The position numbers were made by a program, and so were the translations under genes. A stretch of DNA of 5,843 nt from Ruminococcaceae bacterium UBA6855 (lineage in GTDB: Bacteria; Bacillota; Clostridia; Oscillospirales; Acutalibacteraceae). Numbering within the stretch: the first letter of the stretch is position 1; each line of letters begins with the position of its first letter. Positions 1 through 5,773 of this stretch are shown piece by piece. The stretch spans positions 1-5,843 of the forward strand of contig DKDF01000041.1 of NCBI GenBank assembly GCA_002451755.1, given 5' to 3'. The notes beneath the pieces are model-generated. The model saw only the letters and a list, made by a program, of their open reading frames with translations, ran no database searches and had not been told where the DNA came from.

Positions 1-1253
1 TCGACGAGGAGCAGCGCTTCGGCGTGGCTCAGAAAGAGAAGCTCAAGGAGCTCTATCCCAAGGTCGATGTTCTGACGCTGACCGCGACGCCCATACCGAG
101 GACGCTCAACATGGCGCTCTCCGGCATACGCGATATGTCAATACTCGAAGAAGCGCCGCACGACCGCTCGCCGGTGCAGACCTATGTTGTCGAGCACAAT
201 CCCGAGATGCTCGCGCAGGCGATGAACGCGGAGCTCAGGCGCGGCGGTCAGGTATATTATCTGCACAACCGCGTTGAGAGCATCGAGCACACGGCGACGG
301 CGATAAAAGATATGCTGCCCGATGCCGTTGTCGGCATAGCCCACGGCAAGATGAGCGAAGACGAGCTGAGCGAAGTCTGGCGCAGGCTGCTCGAGGGCGA
401 GATAGATATATTGGTATGCACGACTATAATCGAAACGGGCGTTGATGTTCCGAATGTCAACACCCTTATAATTGAAGACGCCGACCGCATGGGTCTCGCG
501 CAGCTGCATCAGATACGCGGGCGCGTCGGACGCTCGTCGCGCAGAGCGAGCGCGTATCTCACATTCAGACCCGGCAGGGAGCTGACGGAGATAGCCACGA
601 GCAGGCTCGATGCGATAAGAGAATTTACGGAGTTCGGCTCGGGCTTCAAGATAGCCATGCGCGACCTTGAGCTGCGCGGCGCTGGCAATGTGCTCGGCGC
701 GCAGCAGCACGGTCACATGGAGGCCGTCGGCTACGAGATGTATCTCCAGATGCTCGAACAGGCGATAAGCGAGGAGCGCGGAGACCAGACGAAGAAGCCG
801 AAGAAAGAGTGCCTTGTCGATCTGCCGATAGATGCGCACATCCCGCCGACATATATCGAGAGCGTGCCGCAGAGGCTCGGCATCTACCGCCGCATCGCGG
901 ACATAACCTCGCGCGCGGACGCGGACGATGTCACGGATGAGCTCATTGACCGCTTCGGCGAGCCGCCCGCTCCCGTGCTCGGACTGATAAGAACTTCTCT
1001 GCTCAGGGCATATTCCGCCCAGCACAACATCTATGAGATCGGGCGCAAGGGCGACAAGCTGCTGCTCTATATCGACGACCTCGATATGCAGGAGATCTCC
1101 GCGATAGCCGCGGGCTTCCCCGGCAGGGTAACGGTCAGCGCCGCAGGCAAGCCGCACATTGCAGTGCGCATCATGCCGCAGGATAAGATGCTCGACCTAC
1201 TCGAAAAAGTGCTCATGCTCATGAACACCGCGAATAAGCAGAAAGACAGCTGA
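1..1253 (+). CDS. mfd: Mfd transcription-repair coupling factor, C-terminal part (5' truncated by window edge)
   Basis: Mfd is a cytoplasmic superfamily 2 DNA translocase that pushes stalled RNA polymerase off DNA and recruits UvrA for transcription-coupled nucleotide excision repair. The first whole codon is at position 3 and the reading frame opens with DEEQRFG, the Walker B/motif II box, so the gene begins upstream; the GTG at 24 is an internal Val, not a start. Visible in order are motif III TATPIPRTL (nt 81-107), the second RecA-like domain, motif VI QLHQIRGRVGRS (nt 501-536), the TRG translocation motif with GFKIAMRDLELRGAGNVLG (nt 642-698), and the C-terminal regulatory domain (about nt 816-1250). 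HGHMEAVGYEMYLQML plus that C-terminal domain separates Mfd from the related helicase RecG. About 416 of an expected 1,100-1,200 residues are present; the UvrB-like and RNAP-interaction domains lie outside the window. The gene is intact to its TGA and converges on wecB. Confidence 0.96.
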   Translation, partial: DEEQRFGVAQKEKLKELYPKVDVLTLTATPIPRTLNMALSGIRDMSILEEAPHDRSPVQTYVVEHNPEMLAQAMNAELRRGGQVYYLHNRVESIEHTATAIKDMLPDAVVGIAHGKMSEDELSEVWRRLLEGEIDILVCTTIIETGVDVPNVNTLIIEDADRMGLAQLHQIRGRVGRSSRRASAYLTFRPGRELTEIATSRLDAIREFTEFGSGFKIAMRDLELRGAGNVLGAQQHGHMEAVGYEMYLQMLEQAISEERGDQTKKPKKECLVDLPIDAHIPPTYIESVPQRLGIYRRIADITSRADADDVTDELIDRFGEPPAPVLGLIRTSLLRAYSAQHNIYEIGRKGDKLLLYIDDLDMQEISAIAAGFPGRVTVSAAGKPHIAVRIMPQDKMLDLLEKVLMLMNTANKQKDS

Positions 1254-1279
1254 CCGAAATCAGCTGTCTTTTATTTTTT
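1242..1279 (+). terminator. Intrinsic terminator of mfd, overlapping its stop codon
   Basis: A perfect 12-bp stem, AAAGACAGCTGA (1242-1253) against TCAGCTGTCTTT (1260-1271), closes a 6-nt loop and runs into a T-rich tail to 1279. The mfd TGA is the last three bases of the 5' arm. On the opposite strand the hairpin is followed by only a short T run, so it is mainly a plus-strand terminator, although it sits in the 30-bp gap between convergent genes and may weakly stop wecB transcription too. Confidence 0.9.
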
Positions 1280-1283
1280 ATAT

Positions 1284-2390
1284 TTATCTGTCCGTGTGCC
1301 CGTATTCGAGAATGTCCGCTATTCTCTCGCAGGCGTGTCCATCGCCGTAAGGGTTCGCGGCGTGGCTCATTTTTTCATATTCCGCCTTGTTTTCAAGCAG
1401 GATTTTGAAGTTGTCGTATATGGTCTGCTCGTCCGTGCCGACAAGCTTAAGCGTGCCTGCGGCGATGCCCTCGGGTCTCTCGGTCGTGTCGCGCATGACC
1501 AGAACCGGCTTGCCGAGGCTCGGTGCCTCCTCCTGAATTCCGCCGCTGTCGGTGAGGATCATATAGCTGTGCGCCAGGAAATTGTGAAAATCGACAACAT
1601 CAAGCGGCTCGATTATTTTTATATGCTCGCATCCGCCGAGTTCTGCGTCCGCCGCCTCGCGCACAACGGGGTTCATATGAATGGGATATATCGCCCTGAT
1701 GTCCGGATGCTCCTCAACGATGCGCCTTATCGCGCGGAACATGTGGTGCATCGGCTCGCCGAGGTTCTCGCGCCTGTGCGCGGTTATCATTATCAGCCTA
1801 CCGTCGGCTGCCCAGTCGAGCCACTCGTTTGAATAATCCGCACGCACGGTGGTTCTCAGCGCGTCTATCGCGGTGTTGCCCGTGACGAACACGGTTTCTT
1901 TCTTTTTGCCCTCTCTGAGCAGATTTTCGCGCGCCGTCTCGGTCGGGGCGAAGTTGTATTCGGAAACTATGCCGACCGCCTGGCGGTTGAACTCCTCCGG
2001 GAACGGGGAATGTATATCATATGTGCGCAGACCCGCCTCGACATGGCCGACTTTTATCCCAAGATAATAGCACGCAAGCGCGGAGGCGAAAGTAGTTGTA
2101 GTATCGCCGTGGACGAGAACCGCGTCCGGTCTCTCTTTTTCGAGCACGGGCTTTATCTTTTCGAGAATGCTGACCGTGACATCGAAGAGAGTCTGCTTAT
2201 CTTTCATTATGCTCAGGTCGTAGTCCGGCTCAACATCGAATGTTCTGAGCACGCTGTCGAGCATCTGGCGGTGCTGACCGGTGACGCAGACGACCGTTTC
2301 GAGTCCCTTGCGGGTCTTGAGCTCTTTGACGAGCGGACACATTTTTATCGCCTCTGGTCTTGTGCCGAAAACAAGCATTATCTTTTTCAT
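1284..2390 (-). CDS. wecB: UDP-N-acetylglucosamine 2-epimerase, non-hydrolysing
   Basis: This cytoplasmic enzyme (WecB/MnaA family) interconverts UDP-GlcNAc and UDP-ManNAc, supplying ManNAc for envelope polymers such as the teichoic acid linkage unit or capsule. The 368-residue product has the usual family length. Motifs seen: GTRPEAIKMCPL at residues 9-20 (with R11 and K16), HGDTTTT at 94-100 (D96), HVEAGLRT at 116-123 (E118), SPFPEEFNR at 128-136 (E132), TAHRREN at 203-209 (H205) and DSGGIQEEAPSLGKP at 281-295, the UDP-binding signature of the GT-B fold. These correspond to the catalytic positions known in E. coli WecB. The start at 2390 is chosen because GTRPEAIK then falls right after the first beta strand and AGGGAGG lies 6 nt upstream; a frame-open extension to 2519 runs through promoter and terminator sequence. 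No glycosyltransferase or teichoic acid gene is adjacent, so the polymer served is unknown. The gene appears monocistronic. Confidence 0.96.
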   Translation of the reverse strand: MKKIMLVFGTRPEAIKMCPLVKELKTRKGLETVVCVTGQHRQMLDSVLRTFDVEPDYDLSIMKDKQTLFDVTVSILEKIKPVLEKERPDAVLVHGDTTTTFASALACYYLGIKVGHVEAGLRTYDIHSPFPEEFNRQAVGIVSEYNFAPTETARENLLREGKKKETVFVTGNTAIDALRTTVRADYSNEWLDWAADGRLIMITAHRRENLGEPMHHMFRAIRRIVEEHPDIRAIYPIHMNPVVREAADAELGGCEHIKIIEPLDVVDFHNFLAHSYMILTDSGGIQEEAPSLGKPVLVMRDTTERPEGIAAGTLKLVGTDEQTIYDNFKILLENKAEYEKMSHAANPYGDGHACERIADILEYGHTDR

Positions 2391-2396
2391 GCGAAG

Positions 2397-2403
2397 CCTC
2401 CCT
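2397..2403 (-). promoter_or_regulatory. Ribosome binding site of wecB
   Basis: AGGGAGG on the minus strand, 6 nt before the ATG at 2390. It decides the start codon against the longer open frame that reaches 2519. Confidence 0.85.
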
Positions 2404-2421
2404 GCCGTGGGTGTTTTCTCA

Positions 2422-2450
2422 ATTATAACCGTTTTTCTTTTTTCAGTCAA
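2422..2450 (-). promoter_or_regulatory. Proximal sigma-A-type promoter of wecB (P2)
   Basis: On the minus strand, -35 TTGACT (2450-2445), a 17-bp A-rich spacer, and a consensus -10 TATAAT (2427-2422). Predicted transcription start is near 2415, giving a leader of about 25 nt that contains the AGGGAGG site. The -35 box begins 1 nt past the T tract of the upstream terminator, so this promoter restarts transcription immediately after it. Confidence 0.85.
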
Positions 2451-2451
2451 C

Positions 2452-2504
2452 AAAAAGGGAAGCGGCCGGCTGACAGATATCAGACGGTCGCTTGTCTTCT
2501 CCCC
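2452..2504 (-). terminator. Intrinsic terminator between the two wecB promoters (possible attenuator)
   Basis: On the minus strand a hairpin spans 2493-2460: AAGCG, CCG and CTGA pair with TCAG, CGG and CGCTT across two single mismatches, with a 6-nt loop, followed by CCC and TTTTT (2456-2452). In an alternative register GGGGAG (2504-2499) pairs with CTTCCC (2462-2457), which brings the stem directly against the T5 tract. It could end readthrough from the ThuA gene, whose own 3' end lacks a clear terminator, and it could end transcripts from the distal promoter. Confidence 0.75.
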
Positions 2505-2550
2505 AAATAGATGCTGCACGCCTGACGCACAGCCTAGCTTCTTTTTTCAT
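2452..2550 (-). ncRNA. Candidate short leader RNA or small RNA from the distal wecB promoter
   Basis: The interval runs from the predicted start of the distal promoter (about 2550) to the terminator T tract, giving a transcript near 100 nt. It would contain a 7-bp 5' stem-loop (2533-2513, GCUGUGC with GUGCAGC, loop GUCAGGC) and then the terminator hairpin. Two pairs of the 5' stem are G-U on the minus-strand RNA but would be A-C mismatches on the plus strand, which weakly favours minus-strand RNA. The loop sequence UCAGGC can instead pair with GUCUGA of the terminator's 5' arm, so a switch between terminator and antiterminator is possible. It matches no RNA family I recognise. Being a real stable RNA is inference. 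Confidence 0.35.
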
Positions 2551-2556
2551 AAGGCT

Positions 2557-2586
2557 ATTATATACTGTTTCTGTTTGGGAAGTCAA
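2557..2586 (-). promoter_or_regulatory. Distal sigma-A-type promoter upstream of wecB (P1)
   Basis: On the minus strand, -35 TTGACT (2586-2581), an 18-bp spacer and a consensus -10 TATAAT (2562-2557). Predicted start is about 2550. It begins 28 bp after the stop codon of the ThuA gene and points toward wecB, but an intrinsic terminator lies between it and the coding sequence. Confidence 0.75.
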
Positions 2587-2613
2587 TATTTTTCGCAATA
2601 AATAATATTTTAC

Positions 2614-3351
2614 TTATTCGCCGCGTTCTCTTCTCGCCTGCTCAGGCGAAACGGGCGCGTGGGGGCAGACTATCTCGTCTATTATCTCCTGCGGAGCCGC
2701 CCAGCGAACCGCGTTTATCAGAATCTGCTGAACCTGCGGGATATAATATGTGGGATTAGCCTCATGGCCGGGCTGGAAATAGAACACTTTTCCGCGCCCT
2801 CTTCTCCAGCAGCAGCCCGAGCGGAACACATCGCCGCCGGAGAACCAGCCGATAAAAACAAGCTCGTCCGGCTCGGGGATATCAAAACGCTCGCCGTACA
2901 TCTCTTCGACAGGTATCTCAACATATTCGCCGACACCCTTTGCTATCGGGTGCGCGGGGTTGACTGTCCAGAGGCGCTCAAAATCGCCGTCGCGCCAATG
3001 CAGAGAGCAGGAGGTACCCATAAGGCGCTTGAATGGCTTCGAAAAATGCGCGGAGTGCAGCGCTATGAAGCCCATGCCGCGCAGGACTCTGTCGTGCACG
3101 CGCTCAACGAGCTCATCGGGCACTTTGTCGTGCGCCATGTGCCCCCACCAGAGAAGCACATCGGTGTTTTCGAGCACTTCGGGCGGCAGACCGCAGTCGG
3201 GATCGTTAAGGGTCGCGGTGCGCACCTCGATATCCTCCTGCGTGTCGAGGAAGCTCTTTATCTGACCGTGGATTCCGTGGGGATAAACTGCCGCTATCTC
3301 GGGCGATTCGACCTCATGGACACCCTCGTTCCAGACGGTAACTCTTATCAT
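2614..3351 (-). CDS. ThuA-domain protein
   Basis: A complete 245-residue protein of the ThuA-like family, which has a class I glutamine amidotransferase-like (flavodoxin-type) fold and was named from trehalose utilisation in rhizobia; its biochemical role in Bacillota is not settled. Recognisable family blocks are TVWNEGVHE (residues 5-13), [13 protein letters not shown] (23-35), [19 protein letters not shown] (64-82), [20 protein letters not shown] (92-111), [13 protein letters not shown] (134-146), [19 protein letters not shown] (162-180) and [15 protein letters not shown] (189-203). No signal peptide or membrane segment is visible, so it should be cytoplasmic. The start at 3351 is preferred over 3390 because the family begins with this beta strand, an AAGGA site lies 9 nt upstream, and the longer frame would start upstream of the predicted transcription start. 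It stands alone: no sugar transporter, oxidoreductase or other trehalose-type gene is beside it, so a substrate cannot be inferred. Confidence 0.9.
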   Translation of the reverse strand: MIRVTVWNEGVHEVESPEIAAVYPHGIHGQIKSFLDTQEDIEVRTATLNDPDCGLPPEVLENTDVLLWWGHMAHDKVPDELVERVHDRVLRGMGFIALHSAHFSKPFKRLMGTSCSLHWRDGDFERLWTVNPAHPIAKGVGEYVEIPVEEMYGERFDIPEPDELVFIGWFSGGDVFRSGCCWRRGRGKVFYFQPGHEANPTYYIPQVQQILINAVRWAAPQEIIDEIVCPHAPVSPEQARRERGE

Positions 3352-3360
3352 TTTATCAGT

Positions 3361-3365
3361 TCCTT
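3361..3365 (-). promoter_or_regulatory. Ribosome binding site of the ThuA gene
   Basis: AAGGA on the minus strand, 9 nt before the ATG at 3351. It supports this start over the in-frame upstream start at 3390. Confidence 0.75.
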
Positions 3366-3366
3366 T

Positions 3367-3432
3367 CGGGAGAAAATTTATCCAAGTCAAGTATATATTT
3401 TTGCCCGCCCGCTGTCAATGGATTTTCTCCCG
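3367..3432. repeat. 11-bp inverted repeat bracketing the ThuA promoter (candidate operator pair)
   Basis: CGGGAGAAAAT at 3367-3377 and its exact reverse complement ATTTTCTCCCG at 3422-3432, about 55 bp centre to centre. The left copy lies in the ThuA leader between transcription start and ribosome binding site; the right copy is between the ThuA -35 and the divergent rlmD -35. Both flanks continue with similar bases (GGA / TCC). Because only one arm would be in any transcript from the predicted promoters, the signal is more likely read as DNA than as an RNA hairpin. Confidence 0.6.
3390..3418 (-). promoter_or_regulatory. Sigma-A-type promoter of the ThuA gene
   Basis: On the minus strand, consensus -35 TTGACA (3418-3413), a 17-bp spacer and -10 TATACT (3395-3390). 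Predicted start is about 3383, leaving a leader of about 30 nt. Both boxes fall between the arms of the inverted repeat at 3367-3432. Confidence 0.88.
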
Positions 3433-3434
3433 TA

Positions 3435-3463
3435 TTGCAAAATCGACTGCCGTTTGATATACT
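3435..3463 (+). promoter_or_regulatory. Extended -10 promoter of rlmD
   Basis: TTGCAA (3435-3440), 17-bp spacer, TATACT (3458-3463), with a TGA just before the -10 that makes an extended -10 element. Predicted start is near 3470, about 20 nt before the TTG start codon. The -35 begins 3 bp after the right arm of the inverted repeat, so a protein bound there could also affect this promoter. Confidence 0.8.
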
Positions 3464-3479
3464 TTAATAAAGATTTTTC

Positions 3480-3487
3480 GGGGTGAT
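3480..3487 (+). promoter_or_regulatory. Ribosome binding site that fixes the TTG start of rlmD
   Basis: GGGGTGAT, closely complementary to the 16S rRNA 3' end, with its GGGG core 7 nt before TTG at 3491. The nearby ATG at 3507 is out of frame, and the TRAM domain needs the residues encoded right after 3491. Confidence 0.75.
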
Positions 3488-3490
3488 ATT

Positions 3491-4846
3491 TTGCTTCTCA
3501 ACAAAAATGACGACATTGAACTTCATATAGATTCGGTCTCGCTGACAGGCAGCGGAGTCGGCAGATACAACGGGCTCGCCGTGTTCGTCCCCGCGACCGC
3601 GCCCGGAGATATAATAGAAGCGCACATAATCAAGACGAAGAAGAGCTACGCCGTAGGCAAGTGCACGAAAATAATCAAGCCGTCGCCGGACAGAACCGAC
3701 AACGACTGCCCCGCATATCCCGGCTGCGGCGGATGTTCGTTCCGCCACATGAGCTACAACGCGGAATTAAAGCTAAAATCCGACGCTGTGCGCGATGCGT
3801 TTTCACGCATCGGCGGACTTGATGTTGAACTAAAGCCGATAATCGGCGCGGACTCGCCGGACGGCTACCGAAACAAGGCGCAGTACCCGGTGGGACGCGA
3901 GAACGGAGAATTAAAAATCGGCTTCTACTCCCGCCGATCGCACAGGATAGTTGACTGCCGCGCGTGCCGTCTCGCGCCGCCGGAGTTCGAAAAAATCCTC
4001 GGCACAGTCGCGGACTGGATCGAGAAATATAATATTTCCGTCTACGATGAAACAAGCAGAAGCGGGGCCGTCAGGCACATATATCTGCGAAAAGCGTTCG
4101 CGACGGGCGAGATAATGCTCTGCCTTGTCAGCGCGCAGGAAAACCTGCCACACACCGACAAGCTCATTGAGTCGCTCAAAGATGAAAAAGCTATAAAAAG
4201 CATTCTTGTAAACATAAACCCCGACGACACGAACGCCGTGCTCGGCGAGAAGTGTATCCCGCTCCTCGGCGACGGATGCATAACAGACATTCTCTGCGGA
4301 GTAAAAGTCCGCATATCGCCGCTGTCGTTCTATCAGGTCAACCGCGCGCAGGCGGAAAAGCTATATAAAAAAGCTGCCGAATACGCCGGAGACAAAAAAA
4401 TAAAGCTCCTGCTCGACCTCTACTGCGGCGCGGGCACGATAGGGCTTTCGATGGCAGACAAGGCGGAGGAACTCATCGGCATAGAGACCGTCGCGCCGGC
4501 GATAGAGGACGCGAAGAAAAACGCTGCCGCAAACGGCATAGAAAACGCGCGGTTCATCTGCGCGGACGCGGGCGAAGCCGCCGAAAAGCTTCTCGGCAAG
4601 GGCAAGCGCCCGGAGGTGATAGTCCTCGACCCGCCGCGCAAGGGCTGCTCGGAGCAGACGATAAAAGCCGCCGCAGGCATGGCTCCAGACAGGATAGTGT
4701 ATGTCTCCTGCGACCCCGCGACGCTCGCGCGCGACTGCGCCGTGTTCAAAGAGCTGGGCTATGAAGTCGAAGAGGCGACCCCCGTCGATCTGTTCCCGAG
4801 GACAGCGCATGTGGAGACAGTAGCGAAGCTCATAAAGAAAGGTTAA
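3491..4846 (+). CDS. rlmD: 23S rRNA (uracil-C5)-methyltransferase, RlmD/RlmCD (RumA/TrmA family)
   Basis: This SAM-dependent enzyme makes 5-methyluridine in RNA; family members modify U1939 and/or U747 of 23S rRNA (E. coli numbering). The 451-residue product is complete. An N-terminal TRAM RNA-binding domain covers about residues 8-62. The [4Fe-4S] ligands are C73, C79 and C82 (CPAYPGCGGC) plus C159 (CRLAPP; C156 is close by and cannot be excluded). The catalytic domain shows Q282 (SFYQVN), SAM motif DLYCGAGTIGL (309-319), LDPPRKGC (379-386), nucleophile C407 in VSCDPATLARD and general base E442 in HVETV. The start is TTG, chosen by the GGGGTGAT site and the TRAM domain. It is divergent from the ThuA gene with its own promoter. 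No hairpin terminator follows its TAA, so readthrough into the RES gene is possible. Which uridine is methylated cannot be told from sequence alone, so the symbol is a family-level assignment. Confidence 0.94.
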   Translation: MLLNKNDDIELHIDSVSLTGSGVGRYNGLAVFVPATAPGDIIEAHIIKTKKSYAVGKCTKIIKPSPDRTDNDCPAYPGCGGCSFRHMSYNAELKLKSDAVRDAFSRIGGLDVELKPIIGADSPDGYRNKAQYPVGRENGELKIGFYSRRSHRIVDCRACRLAPPEFEKILGTVADWIEKYNISVYDETSRSGAVRHIYLRKAFATGEIMLCLVSAQENLPHTDKLIESLKDEKAIKSILVNINPDDTNAVLGEKCIPLLGDGCITDILCGVKVRISPLSFYQVNRAQAEKLYKKAAEYAGDKKIKLLLDLYCGAGTIGLSMADKAEELIGIETVAPAIEDAKKNAAANGIENARFICADAGEAAEKLLGKGKRPEVIVLDPPRKGCSEQTIKAAAGMAPDRIVYVSCDPATLARDCAVFKELGYEVEEATPVDLFPRTAHVETVAKLIKKG

Positions 4847-4921
4847 AGAAAGCAATTTTTACCCGAGATTACGCTTGCATTTAATCTGACTTTGAGTTTA
4901 AGTTTCAAATTAACTATGAAA

Positions 4922-4926
4922 AGGGA
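4922..4926 (+). promoter_or_regulatory. Ribosome binding site of the RES gene
   Basis: AGGGA, 7 nt before ATG at 4934, inside a purine-rich run. The in-frame TTG at 4892 and ATG at 4916 lack a comparable site, so 4934 is taken as the start. Confidence 0.65.
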
Positions 4927-4933
4927 AGAAAAG

Positions 4934-5773
4934 ATGAAAGCGCTTTTTGATTTTAGCGGAAGGGAGTATTCTGAAAAAATCATTAGGGAAACATGGTCAG
5001 AATTCCGTAAAGCATTAACAGAGGGTCTATTTGCTTTTGATGAAGTAGAAAAAGCAAAAAAATATACCTTCCTGAAAGTGTATGATGACCTATTTAATCA
5101 ACATTCTGCTATTGATTATAAGTGTATAACGATAAGAGACCTTGATAGTGTCCTTGTAGGCAGAGGTACTATTCTCAATGCCACAGAGATTCCAGATTAT
5201 GAGCGTTTTATCCCCAAGCAAGAATTTATTACCAATGATAATAGATTTAGTCCTATCGGCGTAGAATGGCTTTATTTAGCTATTGGAAGTGAATACGATA
5301 TTCATCAATGTGCTCAAGCAGAATGTAGAGCAAAAACAGGTGAATCGTTTGGATTCTGTCATTTTGTTTTTGATAAAAGTAGTTCGTGTTTAAAATTAGT
5401 CGATTTAACAATCGCAGACGATATTTCATACAATAAAATAAACTATTGGTTAAAAAAAGATTATCAAAAATTTAAACCAAAAAATGGTGTGAATCTTCGT
5501 GACGATAAAGATTTTGTTGCACCTTTAAAAAAGTGGACTGCTTATATATATACGAAGTTACTATCAGAGCAGATCTTTGTTCCTTTGTGCGATACTGATG
5601 ATAGAAGTATAATGTATGCTCCTTTTCAAACAATGGCACAATATTATATTTCATTAGGTTATTCTGGTATTATCTATAAAAGCACCGTATCTGATTTTGG
5701 AAAAAATCTAGTACTGTTTGACAAAAATATTGTTCATCCATTTGGAACAATAGAACACTATACATTGCCATGA
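4934..5773 (+). CDS. RES-domain protein, putative NAD+-degrading toxin, compositionally foreign
   Basis: The 279-residue product carries a RES domain from about residue 70 to the C terminus. Seen directly: RFSPIGVEWLYLA (104-116), an AQAE helix (E130), LVDLT (155-159), a YAPFQTMAQYY block (228-238), GYSGIIYKS (242-250) and NLVLFD (258-263) with PFG (269-271). R104, E130 and S250 fit the Arg-Glu-Ser triad that names the family; R77 may match the additional early Arg. Characterised RES toxins (e.g. mycobacterial MbcT, Sphingobium ParT) phosphorolyse NAD+ or ADP-ribosylate a protein and are held by a cognate Xre/DUF2384 antitoxin. No such gene is visible here: rlmD is upstream and only 70 bases follow. 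Residues 1-70 are charged, resemble no domain I can name, and make the protein longer than minimal RES toxins. Base composition is about one third GC, unlike all other genes here, suggesting horizontal transfer. No convincing own promoter is seen in the 87-bp gap; a weak TTGCAT (4875-4880)/TTAAGT (4898-4903) pair or rlmD readthrough could serve. Confidence 0.85.
   Translation: MKALFDFSGREYSEKIIRETWSEFRKALTEGLFAFDEVEKAKKYTFLKVYDDLFNQHSAIDYKCITIRDLDSVLVGRGTILNATEIPDYERFIPKQEFITNDNRFSPIGVEWLYLAIGSEYDIHQCAQAECRAKTGESFGFCHFVFDKSSSCLKLVDLTIADDISYNKINYWLKKDYQKFKPKNGVNLRDDKDFVAPLKKWTAYIYTKLLSEQIFVPLCDTDDRSIMYAPFQTMAQYYISLGYSGIIYKSTVSDFGKNLVLFDKNIVHPFGTIEHYTLP

Noticed and set aside
138..1157. Long minus-strand open frame (339 codons) opposite mfd
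   Set aside because: It lies wholly within the clearly coding mfd sequence, has low-complexity Arg/Ala/Leu-rich content without recognisable domains, and is the usual antisense shadow of GC-rich coding DNA.
2391..2519. 43-codon N-terminal extension of wecB
   Set aside because: It runs through the terminator hairpin and the P2 promoter, has no family similarity, and the AGGGAGG site supports the start at 2390.
2585..2609. AATATT repeats just after the ThuA stop as a terminator
   Set aside because: The stem would be short and purely A-T, with no proper T tract after it; the T-rich bases double as promoter flank of P1.
2659..3486. Plus-strand open frame (275 codons) opposite the ThuA gene
   Set aside because: The minus strand carries conserved ThuA family motifs over the same span; the plus frame has no recognisable motif and runs on through the divergent promoter region.
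4892..4920. TTGAGT - 17 bp - TATGAA as a promoter for the RES gene
   Set aside because: The start site would fall at about 4927, after the ribosome binding site, leaving the transcript without it.
4892..4933. Earlier starts for the RES gene (TTG 4892, ATG 4916)
   Set aside because: Neither has a ribosome binding site, whereas ATG 4934 has AGGGA 7 nt upstream.
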